Below are positions 1-8,857 of a stretch of DNA of 64,000 bases, in pieces. Source of the stretch: Mangrovimicrobium sp033283325 (lineage in GTDB: Bacteria; Pseudomonadota; Gammaproteobacteria; Pseudomonadales; Halieaceae). A program made the position numbers and the translations under genes. The stretch lies in the NCBI GenBank assembly GCA_033283325.1, contig JAWMQO010000001.1, positions 124,001 to 188,000 of the forward strand. The letters run 5' to 3'. Each line of letters starts with the position of its first letter. Within the stretch, counting starts at the first letter, position 1. The notes under the pieces were generated by a model that was not told the DNA's origin, did no database searches, and worked only from the letters and a program-made list of their open reading frames with translations.

Positions 1-665
1 CTGCGCCGCCCCAGCTTGGAGCTGTCGGCGAGGATGATCAGCTTGTCCGACTGACGCTGCAGTTTCTGCTCCGAGCGGATGAGTAGCGGGTCCGACTCCA
101 TCACCCCGAAATCGCCGATCCCCGGCGTGCCCATGAACATCTTGCTGGCGTGGTAATACTGGATAGTGTCGTTGTCGAAGGCGCTGAGGACGATGCCCTG
201 GCGTGGGTAGATCTCGCCGCCGGGAAGGGTGACCTGGTTGTTGCTGTTGGCGACCAGCTCCTGGGCCAGAACGAAGGAATTGGTGAGAATGTTCATCTGC
301 CGGCGGGCGAGGAACTCGCCCATCATGTAGGTGGAGCTGCCACCATTGATGATGATGGAGTCTCCCTCATCGCAGAGGCTCACCGCGCGTTCGGCGATGG
401 CTCGCTTGGTGGCGGTATGTTTCTCACGGTCCAGCAGGAAGGCGCTGCTGTTCAAGGTGGGGCGCTTGACCGTGCTGTCCGCCGTTTCAAGCGCCTCGGC
501 GCCGCCGCGGATCTTGCGCAGTTTTTCTTCTGTGGCGAGCTTGTTGATGTCCCGGCGAATCGTCGCCTCCGAACTGTGGAGTTGCCCGGTCAGGGTCTTG
601 ACGCTGGCGAACTGCTGTTCGGCCAGGATGTCCAGGATCATCTGGTGGCGCTGTTTTTCCAGCAC
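1..665 (-). CDS. DeoR/GlpR-family transcriptional regulator (3' end outside the window)
   Basis: The reverse strand encodes a protein beginning MLEKQRHQMILDILAEQQ, followed by a winged helix-turn-helix with SSEATIRRDINKL, the recognition helix typical of DeoR/GlpR regulators. The second domain has IINGGSSTYMMGEFL and, near the window edge, ADSSKLGRR, both usual for the DeoR sugar-phosphate sensor domain. I chose the GTG at 663-665 because an AAAAGGGG ribosome site lies just upstream and an in-frame stop follows soon before it. It is the last gene of the minus-strand rhamnose genes, so it probably senses a rhamnose intermediate and controls this locus (inference). About 221 residues are visible; the C-terminus runs off the edge. 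Confidence 0.88.
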   Translation of the reverse strand, partial: MLEKQRHQMILDILAEQQFASVKTLTGQLHSSEATIRRDINKLATEEKLRKIRGGAEALETADSTVKRPTLNSSAFLLDREKHTATKRAIAERAVSLCDEGDSIIINGGSSTYMMGEFLARRQMNILTNSFVLAQELVANSNNQVTLPGGEIYPRQGIVLSAFDNDTIQYYHASKMFMGTPGIGDFGVMESDPLLIRSEQKLQRQSDKLIILADSSKLGRR

Positions 666-687
666 GGGGCCCCTTTTCGTTATCTCA

Positions 688-719
688 ATCGATTAAAAGC
701 ACTCATCAATGATCGATTA
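688..719. promoter_or_regulatory. Direct repeat ATCGATTA upstream of the deoR-type gene
   Basis: The octamer ATCGATTA occurs at 688-695 and again at 712-719, 24 bp apart, in the short gap between the isomerase gene and the DeoR-type gene. DeoR regulators often bind direct repeats, so this may be an autoregulatory operator. I did not find the same octamer in the divergent rha promoter region, which weakens the idea. Confidence 0.3.
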
Positions 720-739
720 TGACTGCTTTACCGCAAGGA

Positions 740-2038
740 TTAAACGATACCGCTACCCCCATGCCCGGTAGATGGCCTCTGCGCCGCCACCTTTTCCCGG
801 TAGCCGCTGGCGCGGTAGCAGGCGATGGGGTCGATGGCTCCCTGCTGGCGCTGGCGGGCCATGGCGAGGACGGGTGACACATCCATGTTGAATGCGGCCT
901 TGAGGGTGTTGCTGGCCATGATGGCGTCGTTGTCCTGCTGGTGCTGGTCGAGTGCGGCGCGGTCCACCAGCAGGGCCTTGACGAAGGAGCGCTGCACTTC
1001 CAGCGCCGAGTTGATCAGGCTCTCCACCGGGTCGGTGACGTTGTGGGACTGGTCGAGCAGGTAGCGCGGGCCGAAACCCGGCTGGCCGCGGCGCTCGGCG
1101 TCCACCAGTTCGTTGAAGATCAGGAACTGCTGGTAGGGATGGATGGAGCCGCTGTCGAGGTCGTCGTCGCCGTACTTGCTGTCGTTGAAGTGGAAGCCGC
1201 CGAGTTTACTGAACTGGATCAGGCGAGAGACGATCATCTCGATGTTGGTGTTGGGCGCGTGGTGGCCGAGGTCGACGAGACTCTTGGCCCGGTCGCCGAG
1301 TTCCATCGCCGCGAGCAGGTTGCTACCCCAGTCCTGGATCACAGTGGAATAGAAGGCCGGCTCGAACATCTTGTGCTCGATGTGCATTTCCCAGTGCTCG
1401 GGCAGGGCGGCATAGATGGCGTGGCCGCTGTCGAGGTAGCGCTCGAAGGCGCGCTGGAAGTGCTGCTGGCCGGGGTGGTTGGAGCCATCGCCGACCCACA
1501 CGGTCAGGCAGTCTGAACCGAGCTGCTGGCCCCACTCGATGCACTGGATGTTGTGCTCGATCGCCTGTTGCCGGGTGGCTTCGTCGGTGTGGGTCAGGCT
1601 GCCGAACTTGTAGGAGTGCGCCTGGCCGGGCTGGTCCTGGAAGGTGTTGGAGTTGATCGAATCCCAACCCAGGCCGAGGGAATCGGCGTACTGGCGCAGT
1701 TCGCTGAAGTCGTCCACCCGGTCCCAGGGGAAGTGGGGCGACACTTTGGGTGTGCAGCGGGAGAGTTGCTGGATGACCGCGCAGTCCTGCAGTTTTTCAA
1801 ACACGTTGCGCGGCTCGCCGACGCCGGGAAAGCGGGCGAAGCGGGTGCCGCCGGTGCCGACGCCCCAGGAAGGTACCGCGATATTGAAGTCGACGGCGCG
1901 GGTGGTGATGGCTTCGATATCGATACCGCGGCGCTCGAGTTGCCGCCCCAGTGCGGCGTAATCCTCTTCCAGCGCCTCCACCTGGGATTGGTTGTGCTCC
2001 TGAACCTGGGCGTCGCTGATAGTGATCTGGTCGGTCAT
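740..2038 (-). CDS. rhaI: L-rhamnose isomerase (RhaI type)
   Basis: The 432-residue protein matches the RhaI/L-rhamnose catabolism isomerase family (Pseudomonas/Rhizobium type, distinct from E. coli RhaA). It converts L-rhamnose to L-rhamnulose in the cytoplasm. Visible TIM-barrel metal-site segments are HIEHKMFEPAFYS, DLGHHAPNTNIE and FHFNDSKYGDDDLDSGS, which supply the conserved Glu, His and Asp ligands. Length is normal for the family. It lies 64 bp downstream of the fused aldolase gene on the same strand and upstream of the DeoR-type regulator, so the three probably form one transcript. The family call is strong from the motifs and the neighbours. Confidence 0.93.
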   Translation of the reverse strand: MTDQITISDAQVQEHNQSQVEALEEDYAALGRQLERRGIDIEAITTRAVDFNIAVPSWGVGTGGTRFARFPGVGEPRNVFEKLQDCAVIQQLSRCTPKVSPHFPWDRVDDFSELRQYADSLGLGWDSINSNTFQDQPGQAHSYKFGSLTHTDEATRQQAIEHNIQCIEWGQQLGSDCLTVWVGDGSNHPGQQHFQRAFERYLDSGHAIYAALPEHWEMHIEHKMFEPAFYSTVIQDWGSNLLAAMELGDRAKSLVDLGHHAPNTNIEMIVSRLIQFSKLGGFHFNDSKYGDDDLDSGSIHPYQQFLIFNELVDAERRGQPGFGPRYLLDQSHNVTDPVESLINSALEVQRSFVKALLVDRAALDQHQQDNDAIMASNTLKAAFNMDVSPVLAMARQRQQGAIDPIACYRASGYREKVAAQRPSTGHGGSGIV

Positions 2039-2102
2039 GGCGGCTTACCTGAAAATTTGCTGTTATCGGTTGTCTGTCAGTCTGAGCGAGTGGATGTACA
2101 GC

Positions 2103-4202
2103 TCATCGGGTGAAAGAGGGCGCGTGCCCTGCGTCCACATTGATGATGTTTCCGGTGGACTTGGATGATACATCCGCAGCGAGGAAGTACACGGCCTCGG
2201 CGATATCCTCGGGGAAGACGTTGCGCTTGAGCATGCTGCGTTCGCGGTAGTGGGCTTCCAGTTCATCCTCGCGCATGTTGTAGGCGGCGGCGCGTTCTTC
2301 CCGCCACTTGCCGCTCCAGATTTTGGAGCCGCGCAGTACCGCATCCGGGTTGACCACGTTGCAGCGGATACCCAGCGGCGCGCCTTCCAGCGCCACGGCA
2401 CGGGCGAGCTGGATTTCCGCCGCCTTGGCGGTGCAGTAGGCAGAGGCGTTGGGCGAGGCGACGAGGCCGTTCTTGCTGGCGACGAAGACCACGGCGCCGC
2501 CGGTATTTTGCGCTTTCATCAACTTGAACATCTCGCGGCTGACCAGGAAGTAGCCGGTGGCGAGCACGCCCATGTTGGTGTTCCACAGTTCGAGGGAGGT
2601 CTCGTCCAGCGGCGCGGCGCTGGCGAGGCCGGCGTTGGAGACCAGGATGTCGAGGCCGCCGAAGGCCAGCGCGGTGCTCGCCGCGGCTGCAATCACGGCA
2701 CCCTCGTCGGTCACATCACAGCGTGTCGTGGCCACCACATCCGCGCTGAACTTTTCAGCCAGCGCCTGTTCGGTTTCCGCCAGTGCCTCGGCGTTGATAT
2801 CCGCCAGCATCACACAGGCGCCGTCCTGCAGCAGGCGCTCGGCGGTGGCGCGGCCGATCCCCCCGGCGCCGCCTGTGATAAAGGCCACGCGACCGGCCAG
2901 GGCTTTCGGCTTCGGCATGCGCTGCAGCTTGGCTTCTTCCAGCAACCAGTACTCGATGTCGAAGGCCTCCTGCTCCGGCAGGCCGATGTATTCATCGACA
3001 CCGTTGGCCTCGCGCATCACGTTGATGGCGTTGACGTAGAACTCCCCGGCGATGCGGGCAGTGGCTTTGTCCTTGGCGAAGGTGATCATGCCGACACCGG
3101 GAACCAGGTAGACCACCGGATTGGCGTCGCGGATGGCGGGGCTGTCGGCGTGCTTGCAGCGTTCGTAGTAGGCGGCGTAGTCGGTGCGGTAGCTTTCCAG
3201 TTGTTCATCCAGCGCGGCGGCGCAGCGCTCCAGTTCCGCATCGGGGTCGGCGGCGTCCGGGTTGAAGTCCAGCACCAGCGGGCGGATCTTGGTGCGCAGG
3301 AAGTGGTCCGGGCAGGAGGTGCCGAGGGCCGCCAGTGGCTGCAGGTCCTGCGCGTTGACGAATTCCAGTACTTCCGCGCTGCTGTTGAAGTGGCCGACCT
3401 GGCGCTGGGTGGCGCTGGTGCGACCGCGGATCAGCGGCATCAGGCGCGCGGCGATGGCTTCGCACTGTGCTGTTTCGAGGGCGGTGTCCCGTGCGGCGCC
3501 GCCAAAGGCGGGGCCGGTATTGCTCTCGGCCAGCCAGTCGGCGGCGCACTGAATGATGTCGAGGGTATTCAGGTAACAGCTTTTCGAGCTCTCGCCCCAG
3601 GTAAACAGGCCGTGGCCTTCCAGCACGATACCCTTGATGTCTGGCTTCTCTGCACACAGCGCTTCGAGCTTCAGGCCGAGGTCATAGCCCGGGCGCTGCC
3701 AGGGCAGCCAGCCCAGTTCGCCGCCGAAGATTTCCTCGGTGAGGGCCTTGCTGTTGCGGGTACAGGCGATGGCGATTACCGCGTCCGGGTGCATGTGGTC
3801 GACGTGGGCGTGGGGGATATAGGCGTGCAGCGGTGTGTCGATACTGGCGGCGCGGCTGTTGAGGTTGAAGGTGCAATGGGGCAGGTAGCCGACCATTTCA
3901 TCCTCGTGCTCGAGGCCACGGTAGAGCTCCTTGAGCTGGCACAGCTTGTCCATGTAGAGGGTGGCGAAGCCGTCGAGCCTGATTGAGCCGAGGTCACCAC
4001 CGGAGCCTTTTACCCACAGCACTTCCGCCGGGTCGCCGCTCAGCGGGTCGGCCTGGGTCAGCTTGGCGGAGGTGTTGCCGCCGCCGTAGTTGGTGATGCG
4101 CAGGTCGGCACCGAGAAGATTGGAGCGGTATTGCAGCAGTTCGGCTTGGCTGAGACTGGCGGCGTGCTGGTCGTCCCAGAGATTGGGCAGGCGTGGGGCC
4201 AT
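2103..4202 (-). CDS. rhaD: Bifunctional rhamnulose-1-phosphate aldolase / L-lactaldehyde dehydrogenase
   Basis: This 699-residue fusion has an N-terminal class II aldolase/adducin domain (about 1-410: GGGNTSAKL, the zinc-type HAHVDHMHPDA, EGHGLFTWG) and a C-terminal SDR domain (about 430-699: TGGAGGIG, SNAG, YCTAK). Proteins of this layout (Rhizobium RhaD, Bacillus YuxG/RhaEW) split L-rhamnulose-1-phosphate into DHAP and L-lactaldehyde and then oxidise the aldehyde to L-lactate. The fusion fits the lactate dehydrogenase gene at 7608. It is the first gene of the leftward rha transcript and is divergent from the permease gene. No truncation is visible. Confidence 0.95.
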   Translation of the reverse strand: MAPRLPNLWDDQHAASLSQAELLQYRSNLLGADLRITNYGGGNTSAKLTQADPLSGDPAEVLWVKGSGGDLGSIRLDGFATLYMDKLCQLKELYRGLEHEDEMVGYLPHCTFNLNSRAASIDTPLHAYIPHAHVDHMHPDAVIAIACTRNSKALTEEIFGGELGWLPWQRPGYDLGLKLEALCAEKPDIKGIVLEGHGLFTWGESSKSCYLNTLDIIQCAADWLAESNTGPAFGGAARDTALETAQCEAIAARLMPLIRGRTSATQRQVGHFNSSAEVLEFVNAQDLQPLAALGTSCPDHFLRTKIRPLVLDFNPDAADPDAELERCAAALDEQLESYRTDYAAYYERCKHADSPAIRDANPVVYLVPGVGMITFAKDKATARIAGEFYVNAINVMREANGVDEYIGLPEQEAFDIEYWLLEEAKLQRMPKPKALAGRVAFITGGAGGIGRATAERLLQDGACVMLADINAEALAETEQALAEKFSADVVATTRCDVTDEGAVIAAAASTALAFGGLDILVSNAGLASAAPLDETSLELWNTNMGVLATGYFLVSREMFKLMKAQNTGGAVVFVASKNGLVASPNASAYCTAKAAEIQLARAVALEGAPLGIRCNVVNPDAVLRGSKIWSGKWREERAAAYNMREDELEAHYRERSMLKRNVFPEDIAEAVYFLAADVSSKSTGNIINVDAGHAPSFTR

Positions 4203-4447
4203 GGCGGGTACTCTTCAAGGCTGGTTGTCGGTCTGTGTTGCTTCTGCGGGCTCGTCGCTGTCTGCTGGCCGTCCCGCTTCGTTATGCTTGAAAGTGATTG
4301 TAAATGCTTATTTATATTGGTTCAAATGATTGAAATAGGCAAATATTGCGAAATATGGCAGTGATGGTTACTATCACACGCGGTTAAACCCTCAAAAATA
4401 ATCAAGGCGACGGATTGGACCGTTGCCAACCGCTCTGGAGAGCCTGC
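4203..4447. promoter_or_regulatory. Divergent rha promoter region with two inverted repeats
   Basis: This 245-bp gap separates the leftward aldolase/isomerase/regulator genes from the rightward permease/kinase/dehydrogenase genes. Its centre (about 4290-4360) is AT-rich compared with the surroundings. It contains ATATT-gcga-AATAT at 4343-4356 and GTGAT-N7-ATCAC at 4361-4377. Either could be the operator for the DeoR-type regulator; the sequence does not decide. The second has CRP-like half-sites but the spacing is wrong for CRP. Confidence 0.45.
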
Positions 4448-6100
4448 ATGTCCTACAGCGCCGAGTTCGAAACGACGCCGGTTTCAGCCGATCAACTACA
4501 GCCTGCCCGCTACTTTGCTGCCAGTTACGCCGGCGAGCATGTTGCCGGCACCGAGTTTGTCATCGGCGCCATGTTCGTGGCCTGGGGTGTGAGCACGGCG
4601 GACATCTTCTGGGGCCTGCTCTGGGGCAACCTGCTGGCGGTACTGAGCTGGACCTTCGTCTGTGCGCCGATCGCCGTCGACACCCGCCTGACCCTCTACG
4701 CCTACCTCAAGCGCATCGCGGGGCCGGGCACCATCCGCCTCTATAGCGTAGTGAACGGCATCCTGTTCTGCATTCTCGCGGGCACCATGATCACCGTGTC
4801 CGCCTCGGCGGTGCGTATTCTTTTCGACATCCCGGCGCAGGTGCACTGGTATCCCAGCGACTGGCGTTTCGTGCTGGTGGCGCTGGCGGTGGGGGCGGTG
4901 GTGGTTGCCATTGCCATCAAGGGCTTCCGCCGGGTGGCCCAGTTCGCCGAGGTTTGCGCGCCGTGGATGATCCTGATGTTCGTCGCCGGCGCGCTCTCCA
5001 TGTACCCGGTCTTGCAGGCGGAACTGGAGGAGGGCGCGAGCTTCCGCGAGGTCGCGGACAGCTTTATCTGGCAGGGTAACAATTCGGAATTTACCGCCTG
5101 GCACGTGGCGGCCTTCGCCTGGATCTGCAACCTCGCCATGCATGGAGGCCTTTCCGACATGACGGTGCTGCGTTACGCCAAACGCTACCAGTACGGCTAT
5201 TTCTCTGCCCTTGGTATGTTCATTGGCCACTACCTGGCCTGGGTCTGCGCGGGAGTGATGGGGGCGGGTGCCGCGCTGCTGCTCGGGAAATCCATCGGCC
5301 AGCTGGACGCCGGCGGCGTGGCCTACGAAGCGCTGGGTGCCGCGGGCATCCTGGCGGTGATGATTGCGGGATGGACCACCTCCAACCCGACGATCTATCG
5401 CGCGGGCCTGGCCTTCCACTCTCTTAACCCCGGCTGGAACCGCGCGGTGGTGACGGCGGTGGTCGGCATTGTCACCACGGTGATTGCCTGTTTTCCCTTT
5501 GTTTTTTCCAGGCTGATGGATTTTGTCGGCCTCATGGGTTTGCTGCTGGCGCCGGTTGGCGCGGTGATCGTCACCGAGCACTGGCTGTTCCCCCGGCTCG
5601 GCTACACTCGTTACTGGTCCCACTACCGGGGGAATACGACCAACATGCCAGCCGTGGCTGCCTGGGCGATTGCCCTGCTCGTAGCCTTCGGCCTGAACCA
5701 GGCCGGGGTGCATCTATTCTTCCTGCTGGCCCCGGCGTGGATCACGGCAACGGTGGCCTATCTGGTATTGGCTGGAGCGATGGGTGCGAAGCAGGATTAC
5801 CCCCAGGCGAGCGTCGATGCGCTCGCCGAAGATCAGCGTAAACAAGCCGAAGCAGCGTTTCTTGCCGGCGCCGCGGCGGCACATTCGGCAGGTGCCGGCC
5901 GCGGCTCCCGCCAGCGCAGCGTGCCTGGCCTGGTCGTGCTGCTGGCGCTCGCGTGCTGCGCCGGAATGTCCCTCTGGGCCTTTGGCGGTGGAGAACTGGA
6001 ACGTTTCAGGGATTGGTTGTGGCTGCCGACGGTGGTGTATTTCGTCGCGGCGATTTTCTGGGTGGCGGGCGGCGAGGCCGGTGAGCGCAATGACGCCTAG
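4448..6100 (+). CDS. NCS1-like permease, candidate L-rhamnose transporter
   Basis: The 550-residue integral membrane protein has about twelve hydrophobic segments and the look of the nucleobase:cation symporter-1 (purine/cytosine permease) superfamily, for example GTEFVIGAMFVAWGVSTADIFWGLLWGNLLAV near the N-terminus and repeated WTTSNPTIYRAG-type loops. ATG 4448 was chosen over the upstream TTG because GGAGAG sits 6-7 bases before it. It is the first gene of the rightward rha transcript, directly before the kinase, so rhamnose is the likely substrate (inference; known NCS1 members carry nucleobases and related compounds). The last 80 or so residues hold two further hydrophobic stretches after a charged linker. 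Confidence 0.8.
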   Translation: MSYSAEFETTPVSADQLQPARYFAASYAGEHVAGTEFVIGAMFVAWGVSTADIFWGLLWGNLLAVLSWTFVCAPIAVDTRLTLYAYLKRIAGPGTIRLYSVVNGILFCILAGTMITVSASAVRILFDIPAQVHWYPSDWRFVLVALAVGAVVVAIAIKGFRRVAQFAEVCAPWMILMFVAGALSMYPVLQAELEEGASFREVADSFIWQGNNSEFTAWHVAAFAWICNLAMHGGLSDMTVLRYAKRYQYGYFSALGMFIGHYLAWVCAGVMGAGAALLLGKSIGQLDAGGVAYEALGAAGILAVMIAGWTTSNPTIYRAGLAFHSLNPGWNRAVVTAVVGIVTTVIACFPFVFSRLMDFVGLMGLLLAPVGAVIVTEHWLFPRLGYTRYWSHYRGNTTNMPAVAAWAIALLVAFGLNQAGVHLFFLLAPAWITATVAYLVLAGAMGAKQDYPQASVDALAEDQRKQAEAAFLAGAAAAHSAGAGRGSRQRSVPGLVVLLALACCAGMSLWAFGGGELERFRDWLWLPTVVYFVAAIFWVAGGEAGERNDA

Positions 6101-6127
6101 TTTCGGACTCTGCGTTATCGTGGCCGG

Positions 6128-7582
6128 GTGCCCGTTGGGTCAGTTAGCGTGGGCCCTGCCGTGAACCCGGGTGGCGCAGAAAAATTCACGTTCATTCTCG
6201 ATATCGGCAAGACTCATATCAAGGCTCACCTGCTCGATGCCCGGGGCCACTCTGTCTGTGTGCGGGAAACCGCCAACCGGGTGATTCATGCCGGCGACTA
6301 TCCACACTACGATACAGAGGCCATCTGGTGCTTCCTGCTGGCTGGCCTCACCGAGTTCAACCGCCAGCATCCGGTGGGTGCCATCGCTGTCACTACCCAC
6401 GGAGCCGCCGCAGCGCTGGTTGACCGCACGCGCGGGGGTGATGGCCTGGTACTGCCGGTACTCGATTATGAGTACCCTGCCATCGAATCAGTCAGCGAGA
6501 GCTACGACGCGCAGCGCCCCCCATTCGCCGAGACCGGTTCGCCGGCACTTCCCGCCGGGCTGAACCTCGGGCGCCAGCTCGCCTGGCTGCAGGCGGAGTT
6601 TCCCGCGGCCTTTGCCGCGGCGAGCGATATCCTGCTCTACCCGCAATACTGGGTTTGGCGGCTGTGTGGCGCGCGGGTTTCCGAGCGCAGTTCCCTCGGT
6701 TGCCATACCGACCTGTGGCTTCCCTGGCAGGGGCAGTATTCCCCGCTGGTGAGCGAGCGGGGCTGGGATGCCAAGTTCCCCTCGCTGGCAAATGCCTGGG
6801 ACTGCGTGGGCAGGGTCGCTGCCGAGCTCGCGGCGCAGACCGGCCTGGCAGAAGTCTGCGAGGTCTACACCGGTGTGCACGACAGCAATGCCAGCTACCT
6901 GCGCTACCGCAAGGCATTACCCGACGCGGCATTCAGCGTGGTATCCACCGGCACCTGGTCCATTGTCATGGACGCCAGCGCCGGCCAGGAGGCACTGCAG
7001 GCCGATCGGGACATGCTCGCCAACGTCGATGTCTTCGGCAGGCCTTTCGTCTGTTCGCGCTTCATGGGCGGGCGGGAATTCCAGGCCGTGTGCGAGCATC
7101 TCGGCGGCGCTACCGACCAGCCATGTACTGCGGCAGATGTGGCGGCGCTGATAGCAGCGGATATTCTGTGCCTGCCCGCATGGCAGCGGGGCTGTGGGCC
7201 CTTTGGCGGGCAGCTGCCGAAGGTGCAGGGCTATGTCAGCAGTTCAGTCGTACCCTCGGCCCTCGCCAGTCTCTACTGTGCCCTGATGCTTGATTACCAG
7301 TTGGACCTCGTTGCCTCCTCCGGCGAGATCATTATTGGCGGCGCCTTCCTGAAGAATCCATTGATATGTGCGTTGCTGGCACAGTTGCGTGCACCGCAGC
7401 GCGTCCTGCGCTCGGCGGACCTCACTGGCACAGTGCTGGGCACCGCAATGCTGGCCAACTGGGAGGAGCCGGCGCCAGTGGAACAAATGCAGCCGGTGAG
7501 CCCGGCGAAAGTGCGGGGCCTGGCGAGTTACCGCGATAACTGGCGCCAGCGAGTAGAACAGCGCGAGGATGAGCAGTCATGA
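6128..7582 (+). CDS. FGGY-family carbohydrate kinase, probable rhamnulokinase
   Basis: This FGGY kinase of up to 484 residues starts its fold with FILDIGKTHIKAHLLD (first phosphate loop), followed by VTTHGAAAALV and later VSTGTWSIVMDA and IIGGAFLKNPLI segments of the ATP domain. By family and context it phosphorylates L-rhamnulose at O-1, linking the isomerase and aldolase. The start is uncertain: GTG codons at 6128, 6149 and 6161 are in frame and none has a clear ribosome site; 6161 gives an N-terminus close to the fold. It follows the permease by 27 bp and precedes the lactate dehydrogenase by 25 bp, so the three are one operon. Confidence 0.87.
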   Translation: MPVGSVSVGPAVNPGGAEKFTFILDIGKTHIKAHLLDARGHSVCVRETANRVIHAGDYPHYDTEAIWCFLLAGLTEFNRQHPVGAIAVTTHGAAAALVDRTRGGDGLVLPVLDYEYPAIESVSESYDAQRPPFAETGSPALPAGLNLGRQLAWLQAEFPAAFAAASDILLYPQYWVWRLCGARVSERSSLGCHTDLWLPWQGQYSPLVSERGWDAKFPSLANAWDCVGRVAAELAAQTGLAEVCEVYTGVHDSNASYLRYRKALPDAAFSVVSTGTWSIVMDASAGQEALQADRDMLANVDVFGRPFVCSRFMGGREFQAVCEHLGGATDQPCTAADVAALIAADILCLPAWQRGCGPFGGQLPKVQGYVSSSVVPSALASLYCALMLDYQLDLVASSGEIIIGGAFLKNPLICALLAQLRAPQRVLRSADLTGTVLGTAMLANWEEPAPVEQMQPVSPAKVRGLASYRDNWRQRVEQREDEQS

Positions 7583-7607
7583 CCAGGAACAAATTTGAGG
7601 AAGATCC

Positions 7608-8774
7608 GTGCCAGCACTGAAGAAATGCTACAACATTGGCGACCTGCGGCGCCGTGCCAAAAGCAAACTCCCCGCACCGATGTTTCACTACATCGACGGT
7701 GGTGCCGACGATGAGTGGACCCTGCGACGCAACACCAGCGCCTTCGATGACTGCCAGCTTATGCCGGAATACCTCAGGGACATCTCCAAGATCAACTTGC
7801 GCAAGAAGGTGATGGGCCTGGAACTGGACCTGCCTTTCTTTCTGGCCCCCACCGGCATGTCACGCCTCTTCCACCACGAGAAAGAATTCGGCGCCTGCCG
7901 TGCTGCGCACAAGTACGGCACGCTTTACAGTCTCTCGACGCTCTCCACTACCAGCCTGGAAGATGTGGCTGCTGCCACGCCCGGCCCGAAGATGTTCCAG
8001 ATCTATATCCTCAAGGATCGCGAACTCACCCGCGAATTTGTCCAGCGCTGCAAGGCCAGCGGCTACCACGCCCTGTGCCTGACGGTGGACACCATGGTCG
8101 CCGGCAACCGCGAGCGCGACCTCGTCAATGGCATGACCATGCCGCCGCGCATCACCAGCCTCGCCAACTTTTTCAGCTATGCCAGCAGTATCGAGTGGTG
8201 GTTGAACATGCTCAAGGATCCGGACTTCCGCCTCGCTAACGTCGCCCACCGGGTCGACGCCCTCGGCGGTGGCGCCATGGGCCTGATCGACTACGTGAAC
8301 TCCCAGTTCGATCGCAGCGTGAGCTGGGATGACGCCGCCTGGCTGGTGGAACAGTGGGATGGCCCATTCCTGATCAAGGGCCTGCAGTCAGCGGAGGACG
8401 CCAGTCGCGCGCTCGATATTGGCGTCAGCGGGGTGATGATTTCCAATCACGGTGGCCGGCAGCTGGACGGGGCCCCCGCGCCCTTCGACTGTGTGGAGGA
8501 TATGCGCGAGGCCGTAGGTGACAAACTGGAGCTTATTGTCGATGGCGGAATTCGTCGCGGCACCCATGTGATCAAGGCGCTGGCCCGCGGGGCTGACTTT
8601 TGCTCCATTGGGCGAGGTTACCTGTATGGCCTTGCTGCGGGTGGCCAGGCGGGTGTGGAGCGTGCGCTGGAATTACTGAGTATGGAATTGGAGCGCTCCC
8701 TTGCACTGCTGGGCGTCGCCGATATCAACGATTTGCGTCCGCATCACCTGCGGGATCATCAATTATTACCCTGA
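7608..8774 (+). CDS. lldD: FMN-dependent L-lactate dehydrogenase (alpha-hydroxyacid oxidase family)
   Basis: The 388-residue protein has the FMN TIM barrel of the LldD/glycolate oxidase family: FYIDGG-like start, LAPTGMSRLFH, the active-site SNHGGRQLDGAPAP loop with the proton-abstracting His, and VDGGIRRGTHVIKALARGA plus GRGYLYGLAAGG for FMN phosphate binding. It oxidises L-lactate to pyruvate, usually passing electrons to the quinone pool at the inner membrane. GTG 7608 is preceded by TTTGAGGAAG. As third gene of the permease-kinase operon it would consume the lactate made by the fused dehydrogenase domain, completing conversion of rhamnose to DHAP plus pyruvate. Confidence 0.92.
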   Translation: MPALKKCYNIGDLRRRAKSKLPAPMFHYIDGGADDEWTLRRNTSAFDDCQLMPEYLRDISKINLRKKVMGLELDLPFFLAPTGMSRLFHHEKEFGACRAAHKYGTLYSLSTLSTTSLEDVAAATPGPKMFQIYILKDRELTREFVQRCKASGYHALCLTVDTMVAGNRERDLVNGMTMPPRITSLANFFSYASSIEWWLNMLKDPDFRLANVAHRVDALGGGAMGLIDYVNSQFDRSVSWDDAAWLVEQWDGPFLIKGLQSAEDASRALDIGVSGVMISNHGGRQLDGAPAPFDCVEDMREAVGDKLELIVDGGIRRGTHVIKALARGADFCSIGRGYLYGLAAGGQAGVERALELLSMELERSLALLGVADINDLRPHHLRDHQLLP

Positions 8775-8794
8775 GTGCCAGCTCCCCGGATCGA

Positions 8795-8816
8795 GGGCGG
8801 ACCTTGCAATCCGCCC
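8795..8816. terminator. Hairpin between convergent genes, possible terminator
   Basis: GGGCGGA (8795-8801) and TCCGCCC (8810-8816) pair perfectly around an 8-base loop in the 83-bp gap between the convergent lldD and lipoprotein hydrolase genes. There is no T-run on either side, so any termination would be weak or Rho-assisted. Confidence 0.4.
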
Positions 8817-8857
8817 CGCGGCTCCCGTGTGTCAGAAAGAGAGCCGGAGCGGGCAGT

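Noticed and set aside
2250..3986. Long 578-codon plus-strand frame opposite the aldolase/dehydrogenase gene
   Set aside because: It is the antisense shadow of a clearly recognised GC-rich gene; the translation has no domain motif and is rich in His, Val, Gly and Ala.
4360..4378. Possible CRP site in the rha promoter (AGTGA...TCACA)
   Set aside because: The half-sites are separated by nine bases, not the six required by CRP.
4496..5713. 405-codon minus-strand frame opposite the permease
   Set aside because: The opposite strand encodes a protein with proper membrane segments; the shadow is His/Arg-rich and without motifs.
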